In this document: piece after piece, positions 1 to 9,836 of the stretch
How the letters are laid out: the number at the start of each line of letters is the position of its first letter
Position numbering within the stretch: the stretch's first letter is position 1
Source: Bacteroidia bacterium
GTDB lineage: Bacteria; Bacteroidota; Bacteroidia; Bacteroidales; Dysgonomonadaceae
Length of the DNA stretch: 49,171 bases
Direction of reading: 5' to 3'
Assembly (NCBI GenBank): GCA_025999435.1
Contig: BNXH01000005.1
Span: forward strand, 1 to 49,171
The notes under the pieces: model-generated
Databases searched by the model: none
The model's input: the letters and a program-made list of their open reading frames with translations, nothing else
What the model was told of the DNA's origin: nothing
Position numbers and translations under genes: made by a program

Positions 1-1
1 T

Positions 2-931
2 CATAAAACAGGCTATTCCGAAGAAGCGATGGGGCACAATGCCATTGCCGGTGGATTTCAGGGACAGCGTCAGTGGACTGACTTTTTACCTAACGGAGAT
101 TTTTCGGAGGCAATCCTTAATTCTTCTTTCGACTGGAATGGGATACGTGAGCCATTCGCATTTGCTACGGAAGATGACCATTTGAATGGTATAAGTATGT
201 TATTTGGTAAATTGCTGACGAATACAGCACAGATATTTGCCGATGTCAGGACATACTGGAGTCCGGCATCTATCCAACGGGTTACAGGCTGGAAACCGGA
301 AGGCGTATTGGCTGATGGCGCAATCCACTTAATTAACTCGGGTTCCTGTACTTTGGATGGTACAGGTCGTCAACGTGAAGATGGAAAGCCTGTAATGAAA
401 TCTTTCTGGGAGATAAATCAGGAAGAAGTAGATAAGATGCTGGGTGCGACGAAATGGCATCCGGCTTCACTCGAATACTTCAGGGGGGGAGGCTATTCTT
501 CTAAATTTCTGACCGAACCCGGAATGCCTGTTACTATGTGCAGGATTAATCTGGTGAAAGGTATCGGACCTGTATTACAGATCGTGGAAGGGGTTACAGC
601 TACTTTCCCGCAGGAAGTATTCGACAAAATAGATAAACGCACGGATAAGACATGGCCGAGCACATTTTTTGTTCCCCGGCTTACCGGAAAAGGACATTTT
701 AAAGATGTATATTCAGTAATGAATTATTGGGGTGCTAATCATGGTGCTATAAGCTATGGCTACATTGGTGCCGACCTGATATCATTAGCCTCTATGCTTT
801 CAATTCCTGTATGCATGCATAATGTAGACGAGGATAAAATATTCCGTCCATCATCATGGGCTGCATTCGGCTCGGATGCAGAGGGTTCTGATTACAGAGC
901 CTGTGAAGCATACGGCCCCTTATATAAATAG
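2..931 (+). CDS. fucI: L-fucose isomerase, C-terminal part (5' end outside window)
   Basis: The reading frame is open from base 2, so the gene starts before the window; the ATG at 29 is internal. About 309 residues are visible, roughly half of a normal 590-residue FucI. The sequence follows E. coli FucI closely: the GIREP segment with the catalytic Glu, FADVRTYW with the metal-binding Asp, [42 protein letters not shown] with the metal-binding His, and the usual ending YGPLYK. The enzyme is cytoplasmic and Mn-dependent and converts L-fucose to L-fuculose; the family also isomerises D-arabinose to D-ribulose. It lies 23 bp before an MFS transporter and probably shares its transcript. L-fucose is a component of RG-II chain A, so fucose use is the simplest role. 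A D-arabinose role is possible because an aldolase gene lies downstream. Confidence 0.93.
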   Translation, partial: HKTGYSEEAMGHNAIAGGFQGQRQWTDFLPNGDFSEAILNSSFDWNGIREPFAFATEDDHLNGISMLFGKLLTNTAQIFADVRTYWSPASIQRVTGWKPEGVLADGAIHLINSGSCTLDGTGRQREDGKPVMKSFWEINQEEVDKMLGATKWHPASLEYFRGGGYSSKFLTEPGMPVTMCRINLVKGIGPVLQIVEGVTATFPQEVFDKIDKRTDKTWPSTFFVPRLTGKGHFKDVYSVMNYWGANHGAISYGYIGADLISLASMLSIPVCMHNVDEDKIFRPSSWAAFGSDAEGSDYRACEAYGPLYK

Positions 932-954
932 GATAAACCACAGGAAATATTCTC

Positions 955-2196
955 ATGAAAGACAAAAAGGCGTACCCCTGGCTGGTCGTAGCGATGTTAT
1001 GGTTTGTTGCCCTGCTGAACTATATGGACAGGCAGATGCTTTCTACCATGCGTCCTGCTATGATGGAAGATATTTCGGAATTGGTATCGGCAGCTAATTT
1101 TGGACGTTTAATGGCTATATTCTTATGGATATATGCTTTTATGAGCCCGTTATCGGGCATTATTGCCGACCGTCTGAACCGTAAATGGCTTATCGTAGGG
1201 AGTTTATTCACATGGTCGGCCGTTACCTTACTGATGGGATACGCAACTTCGTTTGATCAATTGTATATTTTGCGTGCGGTAATGGGGATAAGCGAAGCCT
1301 TTTATATTCCTGCGGGATTATCGCTTATTGCCGATTATCATCAGGGAAAAACCCGTTCGCTTGCTGTTGGTTTCCATACTACGGGAGTTTATTTAGGACA
1401 GGCATTGGGCGGTTTTGGTGCTGTCGTTGCAGGTAGTTTTTCATGGCAGATGACATTCCATACATTCGGATTGGTAGGTATCATATATTGTATTGTACTT
1501 ATATTATTTCTGAAAGAACATAAGGCATATACAATTGAGACGGAAGAAAAGAAATCTGTTAAGAAAGAATTTTCCGCTATGCTTAAAGGCTTGGGGATAC
1601 TGTTTGGTAATATCTCTTTCTGGGTTATATTATTCTACTTTTCAGCCCCGAGTTTACCGGGTTGGGCAACCAAAAACTGGCTGCCGACACTATTCTCTAC
1701 CAGTCTGAATATCGATATGGAACAAGCAGGGCCAATGGCTACTATTACCATTGCTATGGCGTCGTTGGTTGGCGTGCTCATCGGTGGGTATTTATCGGAT
1801 AAATGGGTACAGCGAAATATAAAAGGGCGTATTTATACGGGAGTTATCGGTTTAGTCCTCACATTACCTGCTCTTTTGTTACTGGCTTTCGGTAATAGTC
1901 TGGTTATTATTGTTGCCGGTGCCATTTTCTTTGGCTTTGGTTTCGGTATGTTCGATGTAAACAATATGCCGATCCTTTGCCAGTTTGTCTCCCCTCGTTA
2001 CAGGGCTACGGGTTATGGATTGTTGAATTTAGCCGGAATTTCAGCCGGAGCAGTGATAACGAACGTTCTTGGAAAATCGGCCGATGCCGGAAATATGGGG
2101 CGTGACTTCGCTCTTTTAGCCATAGTTGTCCTTATTGCCATTATTTTGCAATTGACGATATTGAAGCCTACAGTTATAAATAAAACAGATGATTAA
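955..2196 (+). CDS. MFS transporter, hexuronate/anion:cation symporter type
   Basis: The 413-residue product has the 12-helix hydrophobic pattern of the major facilitator superfamily. The first helix ends in LLNYMDRQMLS, which fits the N-Y-x-D-R signature of the anion:cation symporter branch that includes ExuT-like hexuronate carriers. The loop after helix 2 reads ADRLNRKWLI, the usual MFS A-motif position, and a polar linker around residues 190-205 (EETEEKKSVKKE) separates the two halves. It sits between the isomerase and the aldolase genes with short gaps, consistent with co-transcription. The substrate is probably an acidic sugar released from pectin, such as galacturonate, Kdo or another RG-II acid. 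This is inferred from branch and neighbours; the sequence alone does not fix the ligand. Confidence 0.85.
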   Translation: MKDKKAYPWLVVAMLWFVALLNYMDRQMLSTMRPAMMEDISELVSAANFGRLMAIFLWIYAFMSPLSGIIADRLNRKWLIVGSLFTWSAVTLLMGYATSFDQLYILRAVMGISEAFYIPAGLSLIADYHQGKTRSLAVGFHTTGVYLGQALGGFGAVVAGSFSWQMTFHTFGLVGIIYCIVLILFLKEHKAYTIETEEKKSVKKEFSAMLKGLGILFGNISFWVILFYFSAPSLPGWATKNWLPTLFSTSLNIDMEQAGPMATITIAMASLVGVLIGGYLSDKWVQRNIKGRIYTGVIGLVLTLPALLLLAFGNSLVIIVAGAIFFGFGFGMFDVNNMPILCQFVSPRYRATGYGLLNLAGISAGAVITNVLGKSADAGNMGRDFALLAIVVLIAIILQLTILKPTVINKTDD

Positions 2197-2228
2197 ATAT
2201 TTATTCTATAAAATAAATTGAAAATATA

Positions 2229-3155
2229 ATGAACTCAAATAATCCAATTTTCCAACTGAAGGGAATTGTCCCTCCCATGATAACTCCGTTAATAGATACC
2301 GACACGCTGGATGTGAAAGGTGTAAATAATCTGGTAGAGCATCTTATATCGGGAGGTGTAAGCGGTATCTTTATTTTAGGGACTACGGGCGAGGCCCAGC
2401 ACCTTAGTATCAATATCAAGAAAGAACTCATCAAACATACTTGTCTGGCTGTGAATGGACGCGTGCCTGTTCTTGTCGGCATAACGGATACTTCGGTGTA
2501 TGAAAGTATAAAACTGGCTGAATTTACTGCTGAATATAAGGCTGCGGCTCTGGTTGCCGCACCTCCTTATTATTTTGCCCTGGGACAGCCCGAGTTGATT
2601 GAATATTATGAGTTGTTAGCTGATAAATGCCCGTTTCCATTGTATTTGTATAACATGCCTTCGCATACGAAGACAATGATTGAGCCTGATACGGTTTTGG
2701 CTTTATCTAAACATGAAAATATAATCGGATTGAAAGATAGTTCTACCAATGGCGTATATTTCTGTAAATTACTAACATTGTTCAGGGACCATCCCGAATT
2801 CGGGCTATTCGTAGGCCCTGAAGAAATGATGGCTTCTGTGGTATTGCTCGGTGCACACGGAGGTGTTTCGGGGGGTGCGAATGTTTACCCACGGATATTT
2901 GTAGATGTGTATAATGCAGCAGCAGGAAAGAATGTAGATAAAACTATTGAATTGCAGGACAAGATGATGTCTGTCAGCAAGGAGTTATATGGCATAGGCC
3001 GTTTCGGTTCGAGCTATATCAAAGGTATCAAGACTGCATTGGCACTGAAAGGTATTTGCAGCGATTTTCTGGCTCAGCCTTTTAATTCATTTAAAGACCC
3101 TGAAAAGGAGAAAGTTAAGTCTGCTGTCGCTAAGTTGGATAATCTGTTAAAATAG
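2229..3155 (+). CDS. Class I aldolase of the DHDPS/N-acetylneuraminate lyase superfamily
   Basis: This 308-residue TIM-barrel protein carries the superfamily hallmarks: GTTGE at residues 51-55 (carboxylate binding), YNMP with the proton-shuttling Tyr141, and GLKDSS with Schiff-base Lys169. The Arg that true dihydrodipicolinate synthases have in their YNVPSRTG segment is replaced by His146 (YNMPSHTK), so lysine biosynthesis is unlikely. The family makes or breaks pyruvate-containing 2-keto-3-deoxy acids. Given the pectin genes around it, candidate substrates are KDG, 2-keto-3-deoxy-fuconate/rhamnonate, Kdo or DHA. It lies between the MFS transporter (32-bp gap) and the GH28 gene (13-bp gap). 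There is no signal peptide, so it is cytoplasmic. The exact substrate cannot be read from the sequence. Confidence 0.85.
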   Translation: MNSNNPIFQLKGIVPPMITPLIDTDTLDVKGVNNLVEHLISGGVSGIFILGTTGEAQHLSINIKKELIKHTCLAVNGRVPVLVGITDTSVYESIKLAEFTAEYKAAALVAAPPYYFALGQPELIEYYELLADKCPFPLYLYNMPSHTKTMIEPDTVLALSKHENIIGLKDSSTNGVYFCKLLTLFRDHPEFGLFVGPEEMMASVVLLGAHGGVSGGANVYPRIFVDVYNAAAGKNVDKTIELQDKMMSVSKELYGIGRFGSSYIKGIKTALALKGICSDFLAQPFNSFKDPEKEKVKSAVAKLDNLLK

Positions 3156-3168
3156 AGAACATTTACGA

Positions 3169-4755
3169 ATGAAAAAAATATTACTGTTTACCATTGTTTT
3201 TATTCTGTCCATAGCCTCCAAAGCTGAAACTATTAATATGCGAAGCTTTGGGGCTAAGGCAGATGGTAAAGTGTCCAACACTGCTGTTATTAGGAAGGCG
3301 ATAGACAAGCTTTCCCAAAACGGTGGAGGGACATTGTTTTTCCCTGCAGGTACATATCTTACAGGGCCTATTGTATTGAAAAGTAATATAACTATCGACA
3401 TAGAAGCAGGTGCGACGATTAAGTTCACCGATGATATGTCGGAGTATATTCCTTTTGTAGAAATGCGTTATGAAGGTGTGGTAATGAAAAGTTTCTGCCC
3501 TTTGTTTTACGCATACGAACAGGAAAATATTACTATCAAAGGAGAAGGCACCATCGACGGAAACGGGAAAAAGTGGTGGTACGGAACATTTGCTATCGAA
3601 GGCGCGCACAAGGATGAAGCCTTTAGTGCAGAACTGGAAGGGTACCGGCAAATGTGGGAGAAAGAAAATCCCGGTTTTACGGTCGAAGAAAGTTCGGATT
3701 GGAAGCGCACGTTGGGGAAACGTTTTTTTCGTCCGCCATTGATGCAACCTTATAAATGTAAAGACTTCAAAGTAGAAGGAGTAACAATTATAAATTCCCC
3801 GTTCTGGACTATCAACCCCGAATTTTGCGAAAATGTAAGCGTTCTCGGAGTTACTATAAACAATCCGGACGCGCCGAATACAGACGGTATCAACCCGTCG
3901 TCATGCCGAAATGTGATAATCGCCAATTGCCATATAACAGTAGGGGATGATTGCATCACATTAAAGTCGGGACGCGATTTGCAGGGACGCCGGTATGCTA
4001 CTCCTTGCGAAAATATAACAATAACAAACTGTGTAATGCTTGCAGGACATGGAGGTGTTGTTATAGGGAGCGAAATGTCGGGCGATGTGCGTAAAGTGAC
4101 TATCTCTAACTGTGTATTCGATGGTACGGATAGGGGTATTCGCATGAAATCAACCAGAGGCCGTGGCGGTATTGTGGAAGAAATACGGGTGAGCAATATT
4201 GTAATGAAAAATATTCCGGGGGAGGCTATAACACTGAACCTGTTCTATTCAAATGTTCCGGCTGAACCTTTATCAGAGCGGACGCCGATTTTCCGTAATA
4301 TCCATATATCGGGTCTTACAGGTTCGGATGTGAACATGGCCTGTACTGTTTTGGGAATAGAAGAAGCCCCTATATCAGGCATTACATTCTCTGATATTAA
4401 TATAGAAGCCAAAACCGGTTTTGAAATAAACAAGGCGGAGAATATAACGCTGGATAATGTCAGAGTTGAGACTGAAATTGGCGCTGCATTCAAAATAAGC
4501 GAGTCTTCCAACCTGCGTATCAATAATATTTACAATCCTAAACCATTGCAGGATAAACCTGTACTGGAAGTAACTGATGTGAGGGATATGTTTATTCAGG
4601 GATGTTTTCCTGAAACCGGTAGCCGGTCTTTCATAAAACTGGATGGAGGTCTGACTGATAATATCATTTTGAAGAATAACTATTTGGAGCGATTGGCTAT
4701 GCCTGTCGATAAGGGTGCAGGACTGAATAAGTCGGCGAATATTGTAATGCAATAG
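3169..4755 (+). CDS. GH28 polygalacturonase-type hydrolase, secreted
   Basis: The 528-residue protein begins with a signal peptide (MKKILLFTIVFILSIASKAE) and continues as a right-handed beta-helix. The four GH28 active-site segments are present in order: NTDG at 237-240, GDD at 259-261, GHGG at 293-296 and R-M-K at 325-327. Asp238, Asp260 and Asp261 are the expected catalytic acids. The family hydrolyses alpha-1,4-galacturonan backbones or removes terminal galacturonate. It lies 3' of the aldolase gene and immediately before a pectin methylesterase-like gene, the same pairing I recall for BT1018/BT1017 in the B. thetaiotaomicron RG-II locus. The probable job is cutting the homogalacturonan backbone once RG-II side chains are gone. 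Endo or exo action is not resolved. Confidence 0.92.
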   Translation: MKKILLFTIVFILSIASKAETINMRSFGAKADGKVSNTAVIRKAIDKLSQNGGGTLFFPAGTYLTGPIVLKSNITIDIEAGATIKFTDDMSEYIPFVEMRYEGVVMKSFCPLFYAYEQENITIKGEGTIDGNGKKWWYGTFAIEGAHKDEAFSAELEGYRQMWEKENPGFTVEESSDWKRTLGKRFFRPPLMQPYKCKDFKVEGVTIINSPFWTINPEFCENVSVLGVTINNPDAPNTDGINPSSCRNVIIANCHITVGDDCITLKSGRDLQGRRYATPCENITITNCVMLAGHGGVVIGSEMSGDVRKVTISNCVFDGTDRGIRMKSTRGRGGIVEEIRVSNIVMKNIPGEAITLNLFYSNVPAEPLSERTPIFRNIHISGLTGSDVNMACTVLGIEEAPISGITFSDINIEAKTGFEINKAENITLDNVRVETEIGAAFKISESSNLRINNIYNPKPLQDKPVLEVTDVRDMFIQGCFPETGSRSFIKLDGGLTDNIILKNNYLERLAMPVDKGAGLNKSANIVMQ

Positions 4756-4767
4756 TATTTGGGAGAT

Positions 4768-6150
4768 ATGAAAAAAGGGTATTATATACTTATATTATGT
4801 ATTCTGTCTGTCGTTTGCGCTTATGCTCAAAATACACAAACGGCGGATAGTGCCTATTCGCGACCGCTGATAGATGTGTTGCATGACATTGAAACCCGGT
4901 TCGGCATAAAGATAAAGTACGATGCCAGGATGATAGACGGCAAGATACTCAAATATGCCGACTGGAGAATAAAACCGTGGAGCGCGGAGGAATCCCTCAT
5001 TGCCGTATTGGCTCCTTTCGATTACAAGTTTGTCATGGATAATGGCAAATATAAGGTAAAGGAGTTTGAATATGCCCGCACAACCGAGGCGGAAGGCAAG
5101 AAGTTTCTGGATTATCTCGAAACCCTTTATTCTGACAAAGAATCGAGGGAAAAACGCAAGGCTGAATTAAAGGCTTGTTTACCCAAAGCCTTAAGAGTGT
5201 CTCCGATGCCAGTGAAGCCTGAGTCGAAAATTATTCTGACACCGAAAAGAAAATACGATGGCTACACAGTTGAAAACTTTGCCATAGAAACCCTTTCCGG
5301 AATTTATGTGTGCGGCTCAATCTATAAACCTGCAAAGATAAAAGGTAAATGTCCGGTGATACTCAACCCTAACGGGCATTTTGGAAACGGCCGCTACCGT
5401 GAAGACCAGCAAATGCGTTGTGCTATACAAGCCCGTATGGGTGCCATATCGGTAAGTTGGGATTTGTTTGCGTGGGGAGAAAGCCTTCTTCAGTTCGATG
5501 GAACATTGCATCGCCTGAGCGCGGCCAATACGATACAAACCATCAATGCAATCAGAATCCTTGATTACTTATTAGCTCTGAAAGAGGCAGATACTTCCAG
5601 AGTGGGTATAACCGGCGGCTCTGGCGGGGGTAGTATGACGATGATGATGTCGGCTATCGACGACCGTATAACAGTCAGTATTCCGGTTGTTATGCTGTCC
5701 TCTCATTTTGTTGGCGGATGCCCTTGTGAGAGCGGCATGCCGGCTCATCTTTGCGGGGGACGTACCAATAATGCCGAGATTGCCGCTATGTTCGCTCCGA
5801 AACCGCAATTGGCATTGACTGACGGGGAAGACTGGTCGAGTTCTGTTCCCGGACTGGAATTGCCATACCTTAAAAAAATCTATGGATTCTACGGAGCAGA
5901 AGATAATATAGAGAATGTGCATTTTCCAACCGAAGGACATGATTATGGCCCTTCGAAACGTACGGCTATGTATCGCTTTATTGCTAAGCATTTAGGCTTA
6001 AATCATGATATGGCAGATGAATCTAAGGTAACTATTGAGAAAGAACTACAGATGCGCGCATTTGGTGAAAATGGTGAGAAACTGCCGGCAAATGCAATCA
6101 AAGGAAAAGAGGCTCTGCTGGAAGTATTGAAAAACGTTGGTGTAATTTGA
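4768..6150 (+). CDS. CE19-like pectin methylesterase, alpha/beta-hydrolase fold
   Basis: An upstream TTG at 4759 is in frame, but the ATG at 4768 follows a GGGAGAT ribosome-binding sequence and opens a clean signal peptide ([21 protein letters not shown]), so I choose it (460 residues). Residues about 30-100 resemble a small STN-like domain ([18 protein letters not shown]). An alpha/beta-hydrolase domain follows with nucleophile elbow [10 protein letters not shown] (Ser285), an Asp in ALTDGED and the C-terminal His in FPTEGHDYG. It resembles the acetyl-xylan-esterase-like proteins that include BT1017, founder of CE19, which removes methyl esters from the RG-II backbone. GH28 is directly upstream and GH95 directly downstream with almost no gap. 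An acetylesterase role is the alternative. Confidence 0.8.
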   Translation: MKKGYYILILCILSVVCAYAQNTQTADSAYSRPLIDVLHDIETRFGIKIKYDARMIDGKILKYADWRIKPWSAEESLIAVLAPFDYKFVMDNGKYKVKEFEYARTTEAEGKKFLDYLETLYSDKESREKRKAELKACLPKALRVSPMPVKPESKIILTPKRKYDGYTVENFAIETLSGIYVCGSIYKPAKIKGKCPVILNPNGHFGNGRYREDQQMRCAIQARMGAISVSWDLFAWGESLLQFDGTLHRLSAANTIQTINAIRILDYLLALKEADTSRVGITGGSGGGSMTMMMSAIDDRITVSIPVVMLSSHFVGGCPCESGMPAHLCGGRTNNAEIAAMFAPKPQLALTDGEDWSSSVPGLELPYLKKIYGFYGAEDNIENVHFPTEGHDYGPSKRTAMYRFIAKHLGLNHDMADESKVTIEKELQMRAFGENGEKLPANAIKGKEALLEVLKNVGVI

Positions 6151-6164
6151 TTAATAAGATATTG

Positions 6165-8615
6165 ATGTTGAAAAGAATAATATTGTCATTATTTATAAGT
6201 CTGGCTCTGGTAGCTAATGCCCAGCAAGGTATGAAGCTCTGGTATGATAAACCGGCTTTGGATTGGAACGAGGCTTTGCCGTTAGGTAACGGCAGGCTGG
6301 GAGCTATGGTTTTCGGGAATCCCTCTGTCGAGCAATTGCAGCTTAATGAAGAGACCATTTGGGCCGGTTCGCCCAATAGTAATGCCCATAAGCTGGAAGA
6401 CGGAGTCCTGGAGAAAGTCCGTAACCTTATCTTTGAAGGAAAATATGTAGAAGCTCAGGATTTGGCTACGGCCAAAATAATGTCGCCTACAAATCACGGG
6501 ATGCCTTATCAGACGATGGGAGACCTCTTTATCTCTTTTCCGGGGCATAACCGGTATACCGCTTTCTATCGTGATCTGAATATAAGCGATGCTGTTGCCA
6601 GTGTCTCATATAAGGTGGGCGACATAACTTACAGGCGTGAGATCTTCACGTCTTTCACCGATCAGGCTATAATTGTAAGACTGACAGCTGATAAACCGGC
6701 AAGTATCACCTGCAACACTTTTCTGACCACACCTCAGGAAAAGGTTGATAGATTCATCGAAGACAACCAGCTTGTATTGACTGGTATTACTCCTGCACAT
6801 GAAAAGCAAAGCGGAAAAGTGCAGTTTGAGACAAGAGTGAAGCCGAAAGTAAAAGGAGGGAAATATACGGTTTCGGATAATATCATATCTGTGGAGAATG
6901 CAGATGAAGTTATTCTTTATGTGACTATTGCTACCAATTTCGTCAACTATAAAGACATAACCGGAAATAAGACCGTCAGATGTAAGAAATATATGGAGAC
7001 AGCTTTTTCGAATGATTACGAGAAAGCAAAAAATGAACATACCGCATTCTTTCAGCAATATATGAACCGTATGTCTCTTGACTTGGGGAAAACAACAGAA
7101 TCTCAGAAACCGACGGATATACGTATCAGAGACTTCGCTAAGACATTCGACCCTGAACTGGCGGCTCTCTATTTCCAGTTCGGACGCTATCTGCTGATTT
7201 CATCTTCCCTGCCGGGTACGCAACCTGCAAATCTTCAGGGAATATGGAACGACCGTTACCTTCCGTCATGGGACAGTAAATACACTTGTAACATCAATGT
7301 GGAAATGAACTATTGGCCGGCGGAAGTTACCAATTTGTCCGAAATGCATGAGCCGATGCTGCAAATGATTCGTGAGGTTGCCCAAACGGGTGCGCATACA
7401 GCTGACCTGATGTATAATGCCAGAGGTTGGGTACTTCATCATAATACCGATATATGGCGTATTACCGGGCCTGTCGACAGGGCTGCTTCGGGAATGTGGC
7501 CGGCAGGTGGCGCATGGGTAAGCCAGCATTTGTGGTACAGGTACGAATATACGGGCGATCTGGATTATCTGAGGTCGGTATATCCGGTGATGAAAGGTGC
7601 CGCTATGTTTTTTAACGATTTCCTGATAGAAGAACCTGCCCATGACTGGCTGGTTGTTTCACCATCCAATTCCCCTGAAAATACGCATGCCGGAAGTAAT
7701 GGAAAAGCAACGATTACGGCGGGGTGCACGATGGACAACCAGTTGCTATTCGATTTATTCTCCAATGTAATCAAAGCGTCCGAATTGTTAGGCATAGATA
7801 AATCATTTGCGGATACATTGAAAATGAAGCGTGAGAAATTGCCGCCGATGCAGATCGGGCGACACAATCAGCTTCAGGAATGGCTGTATGACTGGGATTC
7901 ACCGGACGATAAGCACCGCCATGTATCTCATCTTTACGGACTTTATCCGGGTAATCAAATATCGCCTATTCATACACCTCAGTTATTTGAGGCGGCCAAA
8001 AATTCTTTGACCTATCGGGGAGACCCTTCTACGGGTTGGTCTATGGGTTGGAAAGTTTGTCTGTGGGCGCGCTTACTGGATGGAAACCATGCGTATACAC
8101 TATTGAGAAACCAGTTAGACCTGGTAACTAATGAGAAGAAAAAAGGAGGTACCTACAGCAATATGTTGGATGCTCATCCTCCGTTCCAGATAGATGGCAA
8201 CTTCGGTTGTACAGCAGGTATCGCGGAAATGCTGATGCAAAGCCACGATGGATTCATATACCTTCTGCCGGCACTTCCTGATGTATGGAAAGACGGCAGT
8301 GTAAAAGGATTGGTGGCCAGAGGAGGATTTGTCATCGACATGGATTGGAAAGACGGCAGAGTGAGCAATCTGAAAATTACGTCCCGTTATGGAGGAAACT
8401 GCCGTATCCGTATTGCTTCTGTGCTTAAAGGTACAGGTCTGAAAAAAGCAAAAGGTAATAATCCGAATATCTTATTTGAAACTCCGGGTATAAAGACGCC
8501 ATTAGTGTCGGATAAAGCAACATTAAAAGCCGAACCTCTGAATCTGGATAAAACCACTTATCTGTATGATATAGCGACGGAGAAAGGCCGGACTTATAAT
8601 CTAACAGGAAAATAA
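6165..8615 (+). CDS. GH95 alpha-L-fucosidase / alpha-L-galactosidase
   Basis: The frame is open from a TTG at 6147, but ATG 6165 starts the signal peptide ([20 protein letters not shown]) and is preferred, giving about 816 residues, a normal GH95 length. Family signatures are the N-terminal [16 protein letters not shown] and LNEETIWAG, the catalytic-site asparagines in [15 protein letters not shown], the [18 protein letters not shown] region, and [11 protein letters not shown] with the catalytic-region Asp. GH95 inverting enzymes release terminal alpha-L-fucose or alpha-L-galactose. In the RG-II system of B. thetaiotaomicron the GH95 enzyme is, as I recall, an alpha-L-galactosidase acting on the chain A terminus. 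The L-galactose catabolic operon at 41-44 kb favours that activity. I could not place the subsite residue that separates the two specificities. Confidence 0.92.
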   Translation: MLKRIILSLFISLALVANAQQGMKLWYDKPALDWNEALPLGNGRLGAMVFGNPSVEQLQLNEETIWAGSPNSNAHKLEDGVLEKVRNLIFEGKYVEAQDLATAKIMSPTNHGMPYQTMGDLFISFPGHNRYTAFYRDLNISDAVASVSYKVGDITYRREIFTSFTDQAIIVRLTADKPASITCNTFLTTPQEKVDRFIEDNQLVLTGITPAHEKQSGKVQFETRVKPKVKGGKYTVSDNIISVENADEVILYVTIATNFVNYKDITGNKTVRCKKYMETAFSNDYEKAKNEHTAFFQQYMNRMSLDLGKTTESQKPTDIRIRDFAKTFDPELAALYFQFGRYLLISSSLPGTQPANLQGIWNDRYLPSWDSKYTCNINVEMNYWPAEVTNLSEMHEPMLQMIREVAQTGAHTADLMYNARGWVLHHNTDIWRITGPVDRAASGMWPAGGAWVSQHLWYRYEYTGDLDYLRSVYPVMKGAAMFFNDFLIEEPAHDWLVVSPSNSPENTHAGSNGKATITAGCTMDNQLLFDLFSNVIKASELLGIDKSFADTLKMKREKLPPMQIGRHNQLQEWLYDWDSPDDKHRHVSHLYGLYPGNQISPIHTPQLFEAAKNSLTYRGDPSTGWSMGWKVCLWARLLDGNHAYTLLRNQLDLVTNEKKKGGTYSNMLDAHPPFQIDGNFGCTAGIAEMLMQSHDGFIYLLPALPDVWKDGSVKGLVARGGFVIDMDWKDGRVSNLKITSRYGGNCRIRIASVLKGTGLKKAKGNNPNILFETPGIKTPLVSDKATLKAEPLNLDKTTYLYDIATEKGRTYNLTGK

Positions 8616-8621
8616 CATACT

Positions 8622-9827
8622 ATGATGAAATATTCTATTTTTACACTACTCGCAGTTTTCTTTCTGGCAAGCTGCAACCAAACTAAAAATGAGCAACCGG
8701 AAGAAAAATTGTCTGTAAAATTAGCCCAATCCGAGATGACACGTTTTCCAGAGGCATGGATGATCGAAAAAGCGAAATCACCGCGCTGGGGATATACTCA
8801 CGGATGTGTAGCTAAAGCCATGCTGGATATGTTCGATTACACACAGGACAGCGCCTATTACAATTATGCCAAAGGTTATGCCGACAGCCTGATTACGCAG
8901 GACGGACAAATAAAGACATACAGGATGGATAAATATAATATCGACAATGTCAATCCCGGTAAGATATTATTCCGTCTCTATAAAGCAACCGGAGATGTCC
9001 GCTACAAAACAGCGATAGATACATTAGTTGTTCAGATGGAAAAGCAGCCCCGAACATCGGAAGGCGGATTCTGGCACAAACAGATTTATCCGCATCAGAT
9101 GTGGCTCGATGGTTTATATATGGCTTCTCCGTTTTTAGCGGAATATGCAAGAGATTTCAATCATCCTGAGATATACGACGATATTATGAATCAGATTCGT
9201 CTGATGGATAAAAACAGTTACGATCCCGAAACAGGTTTATTCTACCATGGCTGGGATGAAAGTCGCGAACAAAGGTGGGCGGACAAAACCACCGGGCGCT
9301 CTCCTAACTTCTGGTCGAGGAGCATAGGTTGGTATGGAATGGCGCTTGTCGATGTCTTGGATTTTCTTCCTCAGGATCATGCAGGTCGCCCGGATGTGAT
9401 CGCTATTATAGAAAAAATGGCAGAAGGGATTGTGAGGTGGCAGGATGATAAGACCGGAGTATGGTATCAGGTAACCAATATGGGAGACTGCGAGGGAAAT
9501 TATCTTGAATCATCAGGTTCGGCTATGTTTGTTACTTTCCTCTATTCGGCTATAAATAAGGGATATATCAGTCCTGATTATAAAGTTGCTGCCGATAAAG
9601 GTTTTAGCGGATTGATAAAAGAATTCGTGAAGAAAGAAGACGATGGTACTTATTCTATCACCAATTGCTGTGCTGTTGCCGGTCTGGGAGGAGAGAAGAC
9701 ATACCGTGACGGGTCTTTCGAATATTATATCGGTGAACCGGTAATCCTGAATGACCCTAAATCCGTGGCTCCTTTTATATGGGCTGCTATCGGACATGAA
9801 AAATCAGAAGACAAAACAAAGAAATAA
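8622..9827 (+). CDS. GH105 unsaturated glucuronyl/galacturonyl hydrolase, lipoprotein
   Basis: The 401-residue product has a lipoprotein signal (FFLASC followed by N) and then the (alpha/alpha)6-barrel of GH105. Key segments are SPRWGYTHGCVAKAML near the start, MWLDGLYMASPFLA with the catalytic Asp, and PNFWSRSIGWYGMALVD. GH105 enzymes use an unsaturated uronic acid at the non-reducing end, the product of a polysaccharide lyase, and release 4-deoxy-5-ketouronate. No lyase gene is in this window, so the partner must lie elsewhere. The gene begins 6 bp after the GH95 stop and ends 9 bp before GH140, so it is part of the same transcript. The exact oligosaccharide is unknown. Confidence 0.9.
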   Translation: MMKYSIFTLLAVFFLASCNQTKNEQPEEKLSVKLAQSEMTRFPEAWMIEKAKSPRWGYTHGCVAKAMLDMFDYTQDSAYYNYAKGYADSLITQDGQIKTYRMDKYNIDNVNPGKILFRLYKATGDVRYKTAIDTLVVQMEKQPRTSEGGFWHKQIYPHQMWLDGLYMASPFLAEYARDFNHPEIYDDIMNQIRLMDKNSYDPETGLFYHGWDESREQRWADKTTGRSPNFWSRSIGWYGMALVDVLDFLPQDHAGRPDVIAIIEKMAEGIVRWQDDKTGVWYQVTNMGDCEGNYLESSGSAMFVTFLYSAINKGYISPDYKVAADKGFSGLIKEFVKKEDDGTYSITNCCAVAGLGGEKTYRDGSFEYYIGEPVILNDPKSVAPFIWAAIGHEKSEDKTKK

Positions 9828-9836
9828 GTCTGCATC

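Noticed and set aside
876..1097. 73-codon + strand frame overlapping fucI and the MFS gene
   Set aside because: It bridges two well-supported genes in another frame and has no recognisable content.
2229..3155. dapA (lysine biosynthesis)
   Set aside because: The Arg of the YNVPSRTG segment is replaced by His, and the gene lies in a sugar catabolic run.
3181..3747. 188-codon minus-strand frame inside GH28
   Set aside because: It overlaps a gene with all four GH28 active-site segments; the antisense product shows no recognisable domain.
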